Source: an uncultured Maribacter sp. (lineage in GTDB: Bacteria; Bacteroidota; Bacteroidia; Flavobacteriales; Flavobacteriaceae). Taken from it: a stretch of 64,000 bases of DNA. Within the stretch, counting starts at the first letter, position 1. Each line of letters opens with the position of its first letter. This document shows, piece after piece, positions 9,697 through 17,584 of the stretch. The DNA is taken from NCBI RefSeq assembly GCF_947500405.1, contig NZ_CANMRY010000004.1, forward strand, positions 310,001 through 374,000, read 5' to 3'. A model generated the notes under the pieces. It was not told the origin of the DNA. It worked only from the letters and a program-made list of their open reading frames with translations, and did no database searches. Both the position numbers and the translations under genes were made by a program.

Positions 9697-10971
9697 TTAA
9701 TTATTTAAATAGTTAATACTCATTTCTGTTAGTGCTTTTACACCTAATAACAAACCACTATCGTCAATTTTAAAATCTGGAGTATGGTGTGGAAAAGATT
9801 CTTTGCTGTCAGGACTCATTCCTCCTAAGAAAAAATAAAAACCAGGAACTTCATTTTGGAAATATGAAAAGTCTTCACCACCAGTTACGGCCTTTTGTTG
9901 CTGTACTTTATCTATACCAGCTACTTTTTGCAACGTAGGTAACATTGTAGCAACAAGAGAAGGATTATTATAGGTTATATCTGTAAAATTTTCTAATATA
10001 ATTGTGGCTTCTCCGCCATATGTTTTAGCAATAGATGGTACCATTTCTTGTATTCTTTTTGTAATTAGTTTCTGCATATTATAATCTAGCGTTCTAATGG
10101 TTCCAATAAGCTCTGCACTTTCTGGAATTATATTAAAACGTACACCACTTGTAATTTTACCTACACTAATTACTGCAGCTTCATTAGTAAGGTTAACTTC
10201 TCTACTAATTATTGTTTGTAAACCATCAATTATTTTGGCACTGATTAAAATTGGGTCTATTCCTTTCCATGGCTGCGAGCCATGTGTTTGTTTTCCTTTT
10301 ACATTAATTACAAAGCGCTGTACCGCAGCCATTGTACCTCCAGACTTGTATTTTATTGTTCCTACCGGAGTTTCAGAATTTATATGTAACCCAAAAATGG
10401 CATCTACATCAGGATTTTTTAAAACCCCTTCCTTTATCATAAGTTTAGCCCCACCTTCTTCTTCTGGTGGTGGGCCTTCTTCTGCAGGTTGAAAAATGAA
10501 TTTTATAGTTCCATTTATTTCATCTTTATTTTTTGCTAAAATTTCTGCGACTCCCATTAATATAGCTGTATGCGTATCATGACCGCAAGCATGCATAACA
10601 CCAACCTTTTCTCCAAGAAATGTGGAAGTAGCATTAGATTTAAAAGGTAAATCATTGCGCTCCGTAACTGGTAGCGCATCTATATCTGCTCTTAGTGCTA
10701 CAACTTTTCCGTCTTTTTTACCTTTTATAATTCCTACTACTCCTGTGTGTGCAACTTTAGTTTGCACTTCTATTCCTAAAGATTTTAGATGTTTTGCTAT
10801 TTTTTCTGCAGTTTTAAATTCTCTATTAGATAGTTCTGGATTTTCATGAATATCTCTTCGCCAAGAAATTACTTTTTCTTCTATATTACTATATTCTGAT
10901 TCTGAAATTGTTTGCTGAGCAATTGCACAAGAGCAACAAAGTATAAGTAAAAAGAGTAATGTGTTTTTCAT
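9697..10971 (-). CDS. M20 family metallopeptidase / amidohydrolase, exported
   Basis: This is a zinc-dependent amidohydrolase of the M20D type (IAA-amino acid hydrolase, hippurate hydrolase and carboxypeptidase relatives). A signal peptide ends near CCSCAIAQQ. The metal and catalytic motifs are ALRADIDALPV, MHACGHDTHTAIL, QPAEEGPPPEEEGGAK and, at the end, HHTPDF. The middle 120 residues form the dimerisation lid (QRFVINVKGKQTHGSQPW). The length of 424 is normal once the signal is counted. A Cys near the end of the signal could in principle be lipidated, but the signal-peptidase I site after AIAQ fits better. The likely role is trimming exogenous N-acyl amino acids or peptides in the periplasm. 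Confidence 0.88.
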   Translation of the reverse strand: MKNTLLFLLILCCSCAIAQQTISESEYSNIEEKVISWRRDIHENPELSNREFKTAEKIAKHLKSLGIEVQTKVAHTGVVGIIKGKKDGKVVALRADIDALPVTERNDLPFKSNATSTFLGEKVGVMHACGHDTHTAILMGVAEILAKNKDEINGTIKFIFQPAEEGPPPEEEGGAKLMIKEGVLKNPDVDAIFGLHINSETPVGTIKYKSGGTMAAVQRFVINVKGKQTHGSQPWKGIDPILISAKIIDGLQTIISREVNLTNEAAVISVGKITSGVRFNIIPESAELIGTIRTLDYNMQKLITKRIQEMVPSIAKTYGGEATIILENFTDITYNNPSLVATMLPTLQKVAGIDKVQQQKAVTGGEDFSYFQNEVPGFYFFLGGMSPDSKESFPHHTPDFKIDDSGLLLGVKALTEMSINYLNN

Positions 10972-11104
10972 GATATTTAATTGAATTACTAAATATATTC
11001 AAATTAAAAGGAATCTGCCTTTATTGTTCATAAATCTCTTCGTACTAACTTTTGGATAACAGTTATTATGGCTAAATTCACAGTTCTAAAAAAATTATTA
11101 GGAT

Positions 11105-13429
11105 TTGAGTAGTTTTATTGATGGTTTAAATGATGCGCAAAAAGCCCCTGTATTACATAAGAATGGGCCAATGATTGTAATTGCAGGAGCAGGTTCTGGA
11201 AAAACAAGAGTGCTTACTTTTAGAATAGCCCATTTAATGGCACAAGGAGTAGATTCTTTTAATATTTTGGCACTTACTTTTACAAACAAAGCAGCCCGTG
11301 AAATGAAAGCAAGGATTGCTAATATTGTTGGTAATTCTGATGCTAAAAATTTATGGATGGGAACTTTTCATTCTGTTTTTGCAAAGCTTTTACGTGTAGA
11401 CGGTAATAAATTGGGATACCCACCGAACTTTACAATTTATGATACCCAAGATTCCCAGCGTTTAATTTCTTCTATAATAAAGGAATTGGGTTTAGATAAA
11501 GATATTTACAAGTACAAGCAAGTGCAAAGTAGAATATCATCCTATAAAAATAGTTTAATTACGGTAAAAGCTTATTTGAATAATCCAGAATTAGTAGAGG
11601 CTGATGCTATGGCAAAAAAGCCAAGAATGGGGGAAATATACCAACAATATGTGGACCGTTGCTTTAAGGCTGGGGCTATGGATTTTGATGACCTTTTACT
11701 TAGAACAAATGAGCTCTTAAATAGGTTTCCTGAAGTTTTAATGAAATACCAAGAAAGGTTTAGATATATATTGGTAGATGAGTACCAAGATACGAACCAT
11801 TCGCAATACTTAATTATTAAAGCTCTTTCAGATAGATTTCAAAATATATGTGTGGTTGGAGATGATGCGCAAAGTATTTATTCTTTTAGAGGAGCTAACA
11901 TTAGTAATATTTTAAATTTTCAGAAGGATTATGATAATGTAATAATGTATAGATTAGAGCAAAATTATAGATCTACAAAAAATATTGTAAATGCTGCTAA
12001 CTCTGTAATATCAAACAATAAAACACAATTAGACAAAGTAGTTTGGACCGATAATGATGAAGGGCCGGCTATTAAAGTACATAGAAGTATTACCGATGCA
12101 GAAGAAGGTAGGTTTGTTGCAGGTTCTATTTTTGAGAATAAAATGCAACATCAGCTTAATAACGGTGAGTTTGTAGTGCTTTATAGAACCAATTCGCAAT
12201 CCAGAGCAATTGAAGATGCTTTAAGAAAAAGAGATATTCCGTATAGAATTTATGGCGGACTTTCTTTTTATCAGCGTAAAGAAATAAAAGATGTTTTAGG
12301 ATATTTAAGATTGGTAGTAAACCCAAAAGATGAAGAGGCTTTAAAGCGAGTAATAAACTTTCCAGCAAGGGGTATAGGGCAAACTACTATAGATAAATTA
12401 GTGGTTGCAGCTAACCATTACGGGCGTTCTATCTTTGAAGTTATTCAGAATTTAGACCGTATTAATTTAAAAATTAATGCAGGAACTAAAAGAAAATTGG
12501 AAGACTTTATTACCATGATACAGAGTTTTCAGATAATGAATGAAACTACGGATGCTTTTACACTTTCTGAGCATGTTGCTAAAAAAGCTGGGGTACTTTT
12601 AGAGTTTAAAAAGGATGGTACTCCAGAAGGTATAGCTCGTATGGAAAATATTGAGGAGCTTTTAAACGGTATTAAAGACTTTGTTGAAGGACAGAAAGAA
12701 TTAGACGGCGCTACCGGAAATATAAGTGAGTTTTTAGAAGATGTAGCTCTTGCTACGGATCTTGATAATGATCCTGGAGATGATGATAGAGTAGCGTTAA
12801 TGACCATACACATGTCTAAAGGTTTGGAATTTCCATATGTTTATATTGTTGGTATGGAAGAGGATTTGTTTCCCTCTGGAATGAGTATGAATACTCGTAG
12901 TGAGTTAGAGGAGGAGCGAAGGCTGTTTTATGTGGCATTAACAAGAGCAGAAAAACAAGCATATTTAACGTATACACAAAATAGATATCGCTGGGGTAAA
13001 TTAATAGATGCAGAACCCAGTAGGTTTATTGAGGAGATTGACGAAAAGTACATAGAAAACTTAACACCTGTAGATGGTGGTTATCGTTATAAATCTTTTT
13101 TAGATACAGATATTTTTGGAGAAGTAGATAAAAGTAAACTTAGGCAAACAAAACCTAAAAGAGGAACCCCACCTTTAGTTGGGAAACCTACCGAAAATCA
13201 ATTACGAAAGCTTAGAAAAATTAAACCAGAATTGTCTAAGCCTGTTGGGAATACAAATACTATAGACCCTGGGCTTTCGGTTGGTTCTCTAGTAAACCAT
13301 ACAAGGTTTGGTAGGGGAAAGGTATTAAATTTAGAAGGTATTGGTAGCGATCGTAAAGCCGAAATACAATTTGATAAAGGAGATATAAAAAAATTGTTAC
13401 TTCGTTTTGCTAAATTAGAAGTACTTTAG
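11105..13429 (+). CDS. pcrA: UvrD/PcrA-type ATP-dependent DNA helicase
   Basis: This is a superfamily 1A 3'-5' helicase for excision repair and removal of protein or RNA obstacles. The Walker A motif AGAGSGKT is at residues 27-34. It is followed by TFTNKAAREMK, the DEYQDT Walker B, GDDAQSIYSFRGA, the motif VALMTIHMSKGLEFPYV, and VALTRAEKQAYLTYTQ. The last 50 residues are a Tudor-like tail (GSLVNHTRFGRGKVLN) that in PcrA binds RNA polymerase. The start is a TTG at 11105. The only nearby ATG (11068) is in another frame and stops at 11112, so TTG is the best choice. A Sua5 gene follows eight bases downstream. Confidence 0.95.
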   Translation: MSSFIDGLNDAQKAPVLHKNGPMIVIAGAGSGKTRVLTFRIAHLMAQGVDSFNILALTFTNKAAREMKARIANIVGNSDAKNLWMGTFHSVFAKLLRVDGNKLGYPPNFTIYDTQDSQRLISSIIKELGLDKDIYKYKQVQSRISSYKNSLITVKAYLNNPELVEADAMAKKPRMGEIYQQYVDRCFKAGAMDFDDLLLRTNELLNRFPEVLMKYQERFRYILVDEYQDTNHSQYLIIKALSDRFQNICVVGDDAQSIYSFRGANISNILNFQKDYDNVIMYRLEQNYRSTKNIVNAANSVISNNKTQLDKVVWTDNDEGPAIKVHRSITDAEEGRFVAGSIFENKMQHQLNNGEFVVLYRTNSQSRAIEDALRKRDIPYRIYGGLSFYQRKEIKDVLGYLRLVVNPKDEEALKRVINFPARGIGQTTIDKLVVAANHYGRSIFEVIQNLDRINLKINAGTKRKLEDFITMIQSFQIMNETTDAFTLSEHVAKKAGVLLEFKKDGTPEGIARMENIEELLNGIKDFVEGQKELDGATGNISEFLEDVALATDLDNDPGDDDRVALMTIHMSKGLEFPYVYIVGMEEDLFPSGMSMNTRSELEEERRLFYVALTRAEKQAYLTYTQNRYRWGKLIDAEPSRFIEEIDEKYIENLTPVDGGYRYKSFLDTDIFGEVDKSKLRQTKPKRGTPPLVGKPTENQLRKLRKIKPELSKPVGNTNTIDPGLSVGSLVNHTRFGRGKVLNLEGIGSDRKAEIQFDKGDIKKLLLRFAKLEVL

Positions 13430-13437
13430 GGTGTATT

Positions 13438-14061
13438 ATGGCAGAACTAATAAAACTGTATGAAGAAAACCCCAATCCTAAGCAGGTAAAACGTATTGTT
13501 GATGTTTTACGTAAAGGAGGTTTGGTAATATACCCTACAGATACTGTTTATGGTTTAGGTTGTGATATAACAAACACAAGGGCATTAGAGAAAATTGCTA
13601 GGATTAAAGGAATAAAATTAGCAAAAGCAAATTGGTCTTTTATATGTGCAGGTTTAAGTAATATGTCCGACTATGTTAGGCAAATAGATACAGCAACTTT
13701 TAAAATACTTAAAAGAGCTTTGCCAGGACCTTATACTTTTATTTTACCAGGAAATAATAATTTACCAAAAGCTTTTAAGAAAAAGAAAACAGTAGGTATT
13801 AGAGTGCCTGATAATGCCATAGCTAGGATTTTGGTAGAAGAGTTAGGTAACCCTATTGTATCTACGTCTATTAGAGATGCAGATGAAGTGTTAGAGTATA
13901 CAACAGATCCAGAACTTATTTATGAAAAGTGGAATAATCTAGTAGATATTGTAATTGATGGTGGTTATGGAGATAATGTTGCCTCTACTGTTATAGACTT
14001 GTCTGAAGGTAAGCAAGAAGTAATAAGAGAGGGAAAAGGAAGTTTAAATATATTATTGTAA
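13438..14061 (+). CDS. L-threonylcarbamoyladenylate synthase (Sua5/YciO/YrdC family)
   Basis: This enzyme makes the threonylcarbamoyl-AMP used for the t6A modification of ANN-decoding tRNAs. The 207-residue protein carries the family hallmark YPTDTVYGLGCD near residue 31, KIARIKGIK for substrate binding, PGPYTFIL, KKTVGIRVPDN and NPIVSTSIRD. It lacks the extra C-terminal Sua5 domain, so it is of the short YrdC/YciO type. One caution is that YciO paralogues are not always active in t6A synthesis, and sequence alone does not separate the two. It lies just after pcrA, probably cotranscribed, and ends at a strong bidirectional hairpin. Confidence 0.87.
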   Translation: MAELIKLYEENPNPKQVKRIVDVLRKGGLVIYPTDTVYGLGCDITNTRALEKIARIKGIKLAKANWSFICAGLSNMSDYVRQIDTATFKILKRALPGPYTFILPGNNNLPKAFKKKKTVGIRVPDNAIARILVEELGNPIVSTSIRDADEVLEYTTDPELIYEKWNNLVDIVIDGGYGDNVASTVIDLSEGKQEVIREGKGSLNILL

Positions 14062-14078
14062 GACTATTTTTAAATAAA

Positions 14079-14102
14079 AAAAGCAGCCATTTGGCTGCTT
14101 TT
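14079..14102. terminator. bidirectional hairpin terminator
   Basis: A perfect 11-bp stem (AAAAGCAGCCA pairing with TGGCTGCTTTT) closes a two-base loop, with A-rich sequence on one side and T-rich on the other. It sits between the convergent Sua5 and OmpA genes and can serve both. Confidence 0.85.
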
Positions 14103-14123
14103 CTATTTATATATTTTTAGAAA

Positions 14124-14966
14124 TTATTTTCCTCCAATTGCAGGATCTTTCATTCCTTCTTCAATCATACTATAAAATTGGTCAATTTTAGGAAGTACAA
14201 CAATTCTTGTTCTTCTATTTCTAGATTTTTCTGTTGTAGATAAAGGAACAAATTCTGCTCTACCAGCAGCAGTCATTCTCTTAGGATCTACATTATAATC
14301 ATTCTGAAGTATACGAACAACTGCAGTAGCACGCTTAACACTTAAATCCCAGTTATCTTGTAAAACACCGCTTCTGTAAGGTACATCATCTGTATGTCCT
14401 TCTACCATGAATTCAAAATCTGGCTTGTTGTTTACAACTTGTGCAACTTTTCCAAGTACTTTCTTTGCTTTACTTGTAATGTTATAGCTTCCGCTGCTAA
14501 ATAATAGTTTATCAGAGATAGAAACAAAAACAACACCTTTTTCTACACTAATTTCAATGTCTTCATCATCTAAGTTACCAAGAACCCCTTTAAGACTTTG
14601 TACTAAAGATAGGTTAACAGAATCTCTACGTGTAATCGCATTGTTTAACTTTCTAATAGTTAAATCTTTTTCTTGTAAGCTTTCTAAAGATTTTTCTAAG
14701 TTTTCTGCACCTTTAGTAGTTAGGGTAGTTAAGTTCCCCATATTATTAATTAACTCTTGATTGTTTGCTTTAAGGAAAGCATTTTGATCTTCTAAGGTTT
14801 TTATTTTTGCATTATCTTCTAAACAGTCATTTAATTTAACTGTAGCAGAATTTAACAAATCTTGAGTTTCATTTGCTTTGGCCTCTAACTCTGCATACTT
14901 TTTCTGAGATACACATGAGGATAACAAAAGGGTTACTCCTAAACATCCTAAAATAACTTTTTTCAT
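14124..14966 (-). CDS. OmpA family lipoprotein
   Basis: This outer-membrane-associated lipoprotein binds peptidoglycan. The signal ends in a lipobox (LLLSSC, Cys at about residue 18). A coiled coil occupies about 20-125 (YAELEAKANETQDLL and following heptads), and the OmpA/MotB domain fills the rest. The domain has the diaminopimelate-binding signatures VEGHTDDVPY and NWDLSVKRATAVVRIL followed by GRAEFVPL. The length of 280 fits the coiled-coil plus OmpA class common in Flavobacteriia. It is likely monocistronic. The upstream AT-rich region holds a TAATTTTG element that could be its -7 box. Confidence 0.92.
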   Translation of the reverse strand: MKKVILGCLGVTLLLSSCVSQKKYAELEAKANETQDLLNSATVKLNDCLEDNAKIKTLEDQNAFLKANNQELINNMGNLTTLTTKGAENLEKSLESLQEKDLTIRKLNNAITRRDSVNLSLVQSLKGVLGNLDDEDIEISVEKGVVFVSISDKLLFSSGSYNITSKAKKVLGKVAQVVNNKPDFEFMVEGHTDDVPYRSGVLQDNWDLSVKRATAVVRILQNDYNVDPKRMTAAGRAEFVPLSTTEKSRNRRTRIVVLPKIDQFYSMIEEGMKDPAIGGK

Positions 14967-15071
14967 AGTTCTAAAACTTAAATATTTAAATAATTTATAT
15001 TTTATTAATGGTTATCTAATAAATAAACACCAAAATTATACAATTGCAAAATTTTATATACTGTAATTTAG

Positions 15072-16073
15072 TTAATCTTTTACTAAATTACTAAACCTTG
15101 CTACTTGATGTACGAAATGAGACCACACTATGGACTTTGTTGCATAGTATTTATTTGTAAAATTTTTCTTTTCTCTTTTTTTATACATCCTTCTAAAGTT
15201 TTTATAAAAGCTTAAATGTGCTTTTATAATAGCTAAACAATGTTTAGGTTTTAATTGAAAAACAAAACGAATACCAGCAATACCATCTAATAATAGTCTT
15301 AGGAAAATAATAATAAAAGCTTTTCTTAAAGGTAAATTTTTTGTGATAGAAAAAAGAGAGTTTCTAAAATTTAAGTATGTTTTTTTAGGGTTCATGTTAC
15401 TTAGCGTAGAACCGCCAAGATGATAAATACTAGATGTACCAACATAAAAAACTTTACATCCAATATTTTTTGCTCTCCAACATAAATCTACCTCTTCTTG
15501 GTGTGCAAAATAATCTTCATCAAAACCGTTTAAGTTATGAAAAACATCACTTTTAATAAACATACATGCTCCCGTTGCCCAAAAAATTTCTTGAATATCA
15601 TTATACTGTCCTGTGTCTTTTTCTAAGGCCTGAAAAATTCTTCCTCTACAAAATGGATATCCTAACTGGTCTATATAACCGCCTGCAGCTCCAGCGTATT
15701 CAAAATAGTCTTTACGCATATGGTCTAATACTTTTGGTTGAATAATAGATGCGTCAGGAATATCTTTAAAAGCATTAATAATAGGAGGTAACCAATTTTT
15801 AGTAACTTTTACATCGGAGTTTAATAAACAATATATATCTGCTTTAACATGTTGTAATGCATCATTATATCCTTTAGCAAAACCACCATTGCTAGAATTT
15901 TGTATAATTTTTATTGTTGGGTAATTATTTTTTAAAAATGAAATAGAGTCATCTGTAGAGGCATTATCTGCAACATAAATATCTGCTCCTTCAGAATGTT
16001 TCATTACAGATGGTAGGTATCTTTCTAAAAGTACCTCTCCATTCCAATTAAGTATTACAACTGCTATATTCAA
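15072..16073 (-). CDS. family 2 glycosyltransferase
   Basis: This is a GT-A fold inverting glycosyltransferase of the rhamnosyltransferase-like group. The N-terminus VVILNWNGEVLLERYLPS is the classical nucleotide-binding start. IYVADNASTDDSISFL and YCLLNSDVKVTKNWL supply the metal-binding aspartates, and the catalytic-base region is NGFDEDYFAHQEEVDLCWRA. A C-terminal segment (about 240-290) is hydrophobic and basic (KAFIIIFLRLLLDGIAG), which suggests peripheral membrane attachment. It lies 11 bases after the HsdR_N-like gene, so the two are probably cotranscribed. The acceptor is unknown, and no polysaccharide cluster surrounds it. Confidence 0.9.
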   Translation of the reverse strand: MNIAVVILNWNGEVLLERYLPSVMKHSEGADIYVADNASTDDSISFLKNNYPTIKIIQNSSNGGFAKGYNDALQHVKADIYCLLNSDVKVTKNWLPPIINAFKDIPDASIIQPKVLDHMRKDYFEYAGAAGGYIDQLGYPFCRGRIFQALEKDTGQYNDIQEIFWATGACMFIKSDVFHNLNGFDEDYFAHQEEVDLCWRAKNIGCKVFYVGTSSIYHLGGSTLSNMNPKKTYLNFRNSLFSITKNLPLRKAFIIIFLRLLLDGIAGIRFVFQLKPKHCLAIIKAHLSFYKNFRRMYKKREKKNFTNKYYATKSIVWSHFVHQVARFSNLVKD

Positions 16074-16084
16074 AACGGTGCAAA

Positions 16085-16531
16085 TTAACGGCTAAAATCA
16101 GGAATTTGCCTTAAAAAGGAGTATTTTTCTTCTATAAAATTCATTTTACAGTATAAATGTTGCAATCCGTTAGTAACCATTAAAAAGTTAGCATTTAATT
16201 GCATATTGTATGTTGCTATTTGGTCAAAAGTGTTTTGGGTAATTTTTATTTTTGGAGCTTTACATTCTACTAAAAGTTCTATACTACCGTCTGAATTAAA
16301 AATAACAATATCATATCTTTTTTTTAATCTGTTGATTGTGAGTTGTTTTTCTACATTAATAAGGCTTAATGGATATTTTTTTTCTTCCACCAAAAAATGA
16401 ATAACATTTTGTCTTACCCATTCTTCTGGCTGTAATTGCACAAATTTTTTACGAACAACATCAAAAATTTGCACCTTATTTTCGCTATTTTTGAATCGAA
16501 AGTTATATTTCTTAAAGTTTAAAGGTAACAT
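16085..16531 (-). CDS. orphan HsdR N-terminal-like (PD-(D/E)XK fold) protein
   Basis: The 148-residue protein matches the N-terminal restriction-endonuclease-like domain of type I enzyme R subunits (HSDR_N_2 type). It keeps VRQNVIHFLVEEKKYPLSLI, then the nuclease core RYDIVIFNSDGSIELLVECKAPK, in which Asp, Glu and the Cys-Lys pair stand where PD-(D/E)XK has its acidic residues and lysine. No methylase, specificity or motor subunit is present, so it is not a working restriction system. It is divergent from holA, with 26 bases between the starts, an arrangement I believe recurs in Flavobacteriia. A role in DNA metabolism is possible but unproven. Confidence 0.82.
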   Translation of the reverse strand: MLPLNFKKYNFRFKNSENKVQIFDVVRKKFVQLQPEEWVRQNVIHFLVEEKKYPLSLINVEKQLTINRLKKRYDIVIFNSDGSIELLVECKAPKIKITQNTFDQIATYNMQLNANFLMVTNGLQHLYCKMNFIEEKYSFLRQIPDFSR

Positions 16532-16557
16532 TTCACAAATTTGATGATTTTTTTTTA

Positions 16558-17559
16558 ATGGAGGAAGTAAAACAAATAGTATCGGATATTAAGGCAGGTA
16601 ATGTAAAGCCTATTTACTTTTTGTTTGGTGATGAACCTTATTATATTGATAAAATATCGGAGTACATTGAAAAAAGTGTTCTTTCTGAAGAAGAGAGAGG
16701 GTTTAATCAAATGGTTTTGTATGGAAAAGAAGTTTCTGTAGATGATATTGTTAGTAGTGCAAAACGATATCCTATGATGGCTCCTTACCAGGTTGTTATA
16801 ATTAAAGAGGCGCAACATTTGTCTAGGACTATTGAGAGCCTCTTAGGGTATGTTAAAAACCCTCAAATGACAACTGTTTTAGTAGTTTGTTATAAATATA
16901 AAAAGCTTGATAAAAGAAAAAACCTTTATAAAGAGGTTAAAAAGCAAGGTGTAATTTTTGAAAGTAAAAAACTTTATGAAAATCAAGTTTCTGATTGGTT
17001 AAGGAAAGTTCTTCGTTCAAGTGGATACACTATATCGCACAAGGCAGCAATTTTACTTGTGGACTATTTAGGCACTGATTTAAGTAAGATCAGCAATGAG
17101 TTAGAGAAATTAAAATTAGCATTACCTAAAAATACAGAAATCACTCCTGCACATATTGAAGAGCATATTGGCATTAGTAAAGATTATAACAATTTTGAAT
17201 TAAAAAAAGCTATTGGAGAGCATAATGTTGTTAAGGCAACGCGAATAATTAATTATTTTGCTCAAAACCCCAAAGACAACCCATTTATATTAACAATAAC
17301 CTTATTGAATTCATTTTTTACGCAACTTTTACAATATCATGGGTTAAAGGATCATTCTCCTAAAAATGTAGCTAGTAAATTACGTATAAACCCATATTTT
17401 GTTAGTGAGTTTCAGACCGCTGCCAAAAACTACCCAATGCGTAAGGTAAGTAAAATAATTTCTCATTTAAGAGAAATGGATTTAAAAGGAAAAGGAGTAG
17501 GAGCAAGCGCATCTACTTCATCAGATTTACTAAAAGAACTATTGGTTAAGATTATTTAA
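16558..17559 (+). CDS. holA: DNA polymerase III subunit delta
   Basis: HolA is the clamp-loader subunit that opens the beta clamp. The 333-residue protein shows the family start IVSDIKAGNVKPIYFLFGDEPYYIDKI, the delta-type non-ATPase AAA+ fold, the middle block VDYLGTDLSKISNELEKL, and a C-terminal helical collar (NPKDNPFILTITLLNSFF through DLLKELLVKII). As in all delta subunits there is no functional Walker A. The short divergent gap to the HsdR_N-like gene must hold both promoters, so they could be coregulated. It ends 25 bases before the convergent E1 dehydrogenase gene. Confidence 0.93.
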   Translation: MEEVKQIVSDIKAGNVKPIYFLFGDEPYYIDKISEYIEKSVLSEEERGFNQMVLYGKEVSVDDIVSSAKRYPMMAPYQVVIIKEAQHLSRTIESLLGYVKNPQMTTVLVVCYKYKKLDKRKNLYKEVKKQGVIFESKKLYENQVSDWLRKVLRSSGYTISHKAAILLVDYLGTDLSKISNELEKLKLALPKNTEITPAHIEEHIGISKDYNNFELKKAIGEHNVVKATRIINYFAQNPKDNPFILTITLLNSFFTQLLQYHGLKDHSPKNVASKLRINPYFVSEFQTAAKNYPMRKVSKIISHLREMDLKGKGVGASASTSSDLLKELLVKII

Positions 17560-17584
17560 CCTCTTTAAATTAAAATAGGTTGTA

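Noticed and set aside
10097..10492. 131-codon plus-strand frame inside the M20 hydrolase gene
   Set aside because: Antisense shadow of conserved motifs (the QPAEEG and GKQTHGSQPW region); no promoter and no family match.
16085..16531. Possible type I restriction system
   Set aside because: Only an HsdR N-terminal-like domain is present; no HsdM, HsdS or motor domain exists nearby.
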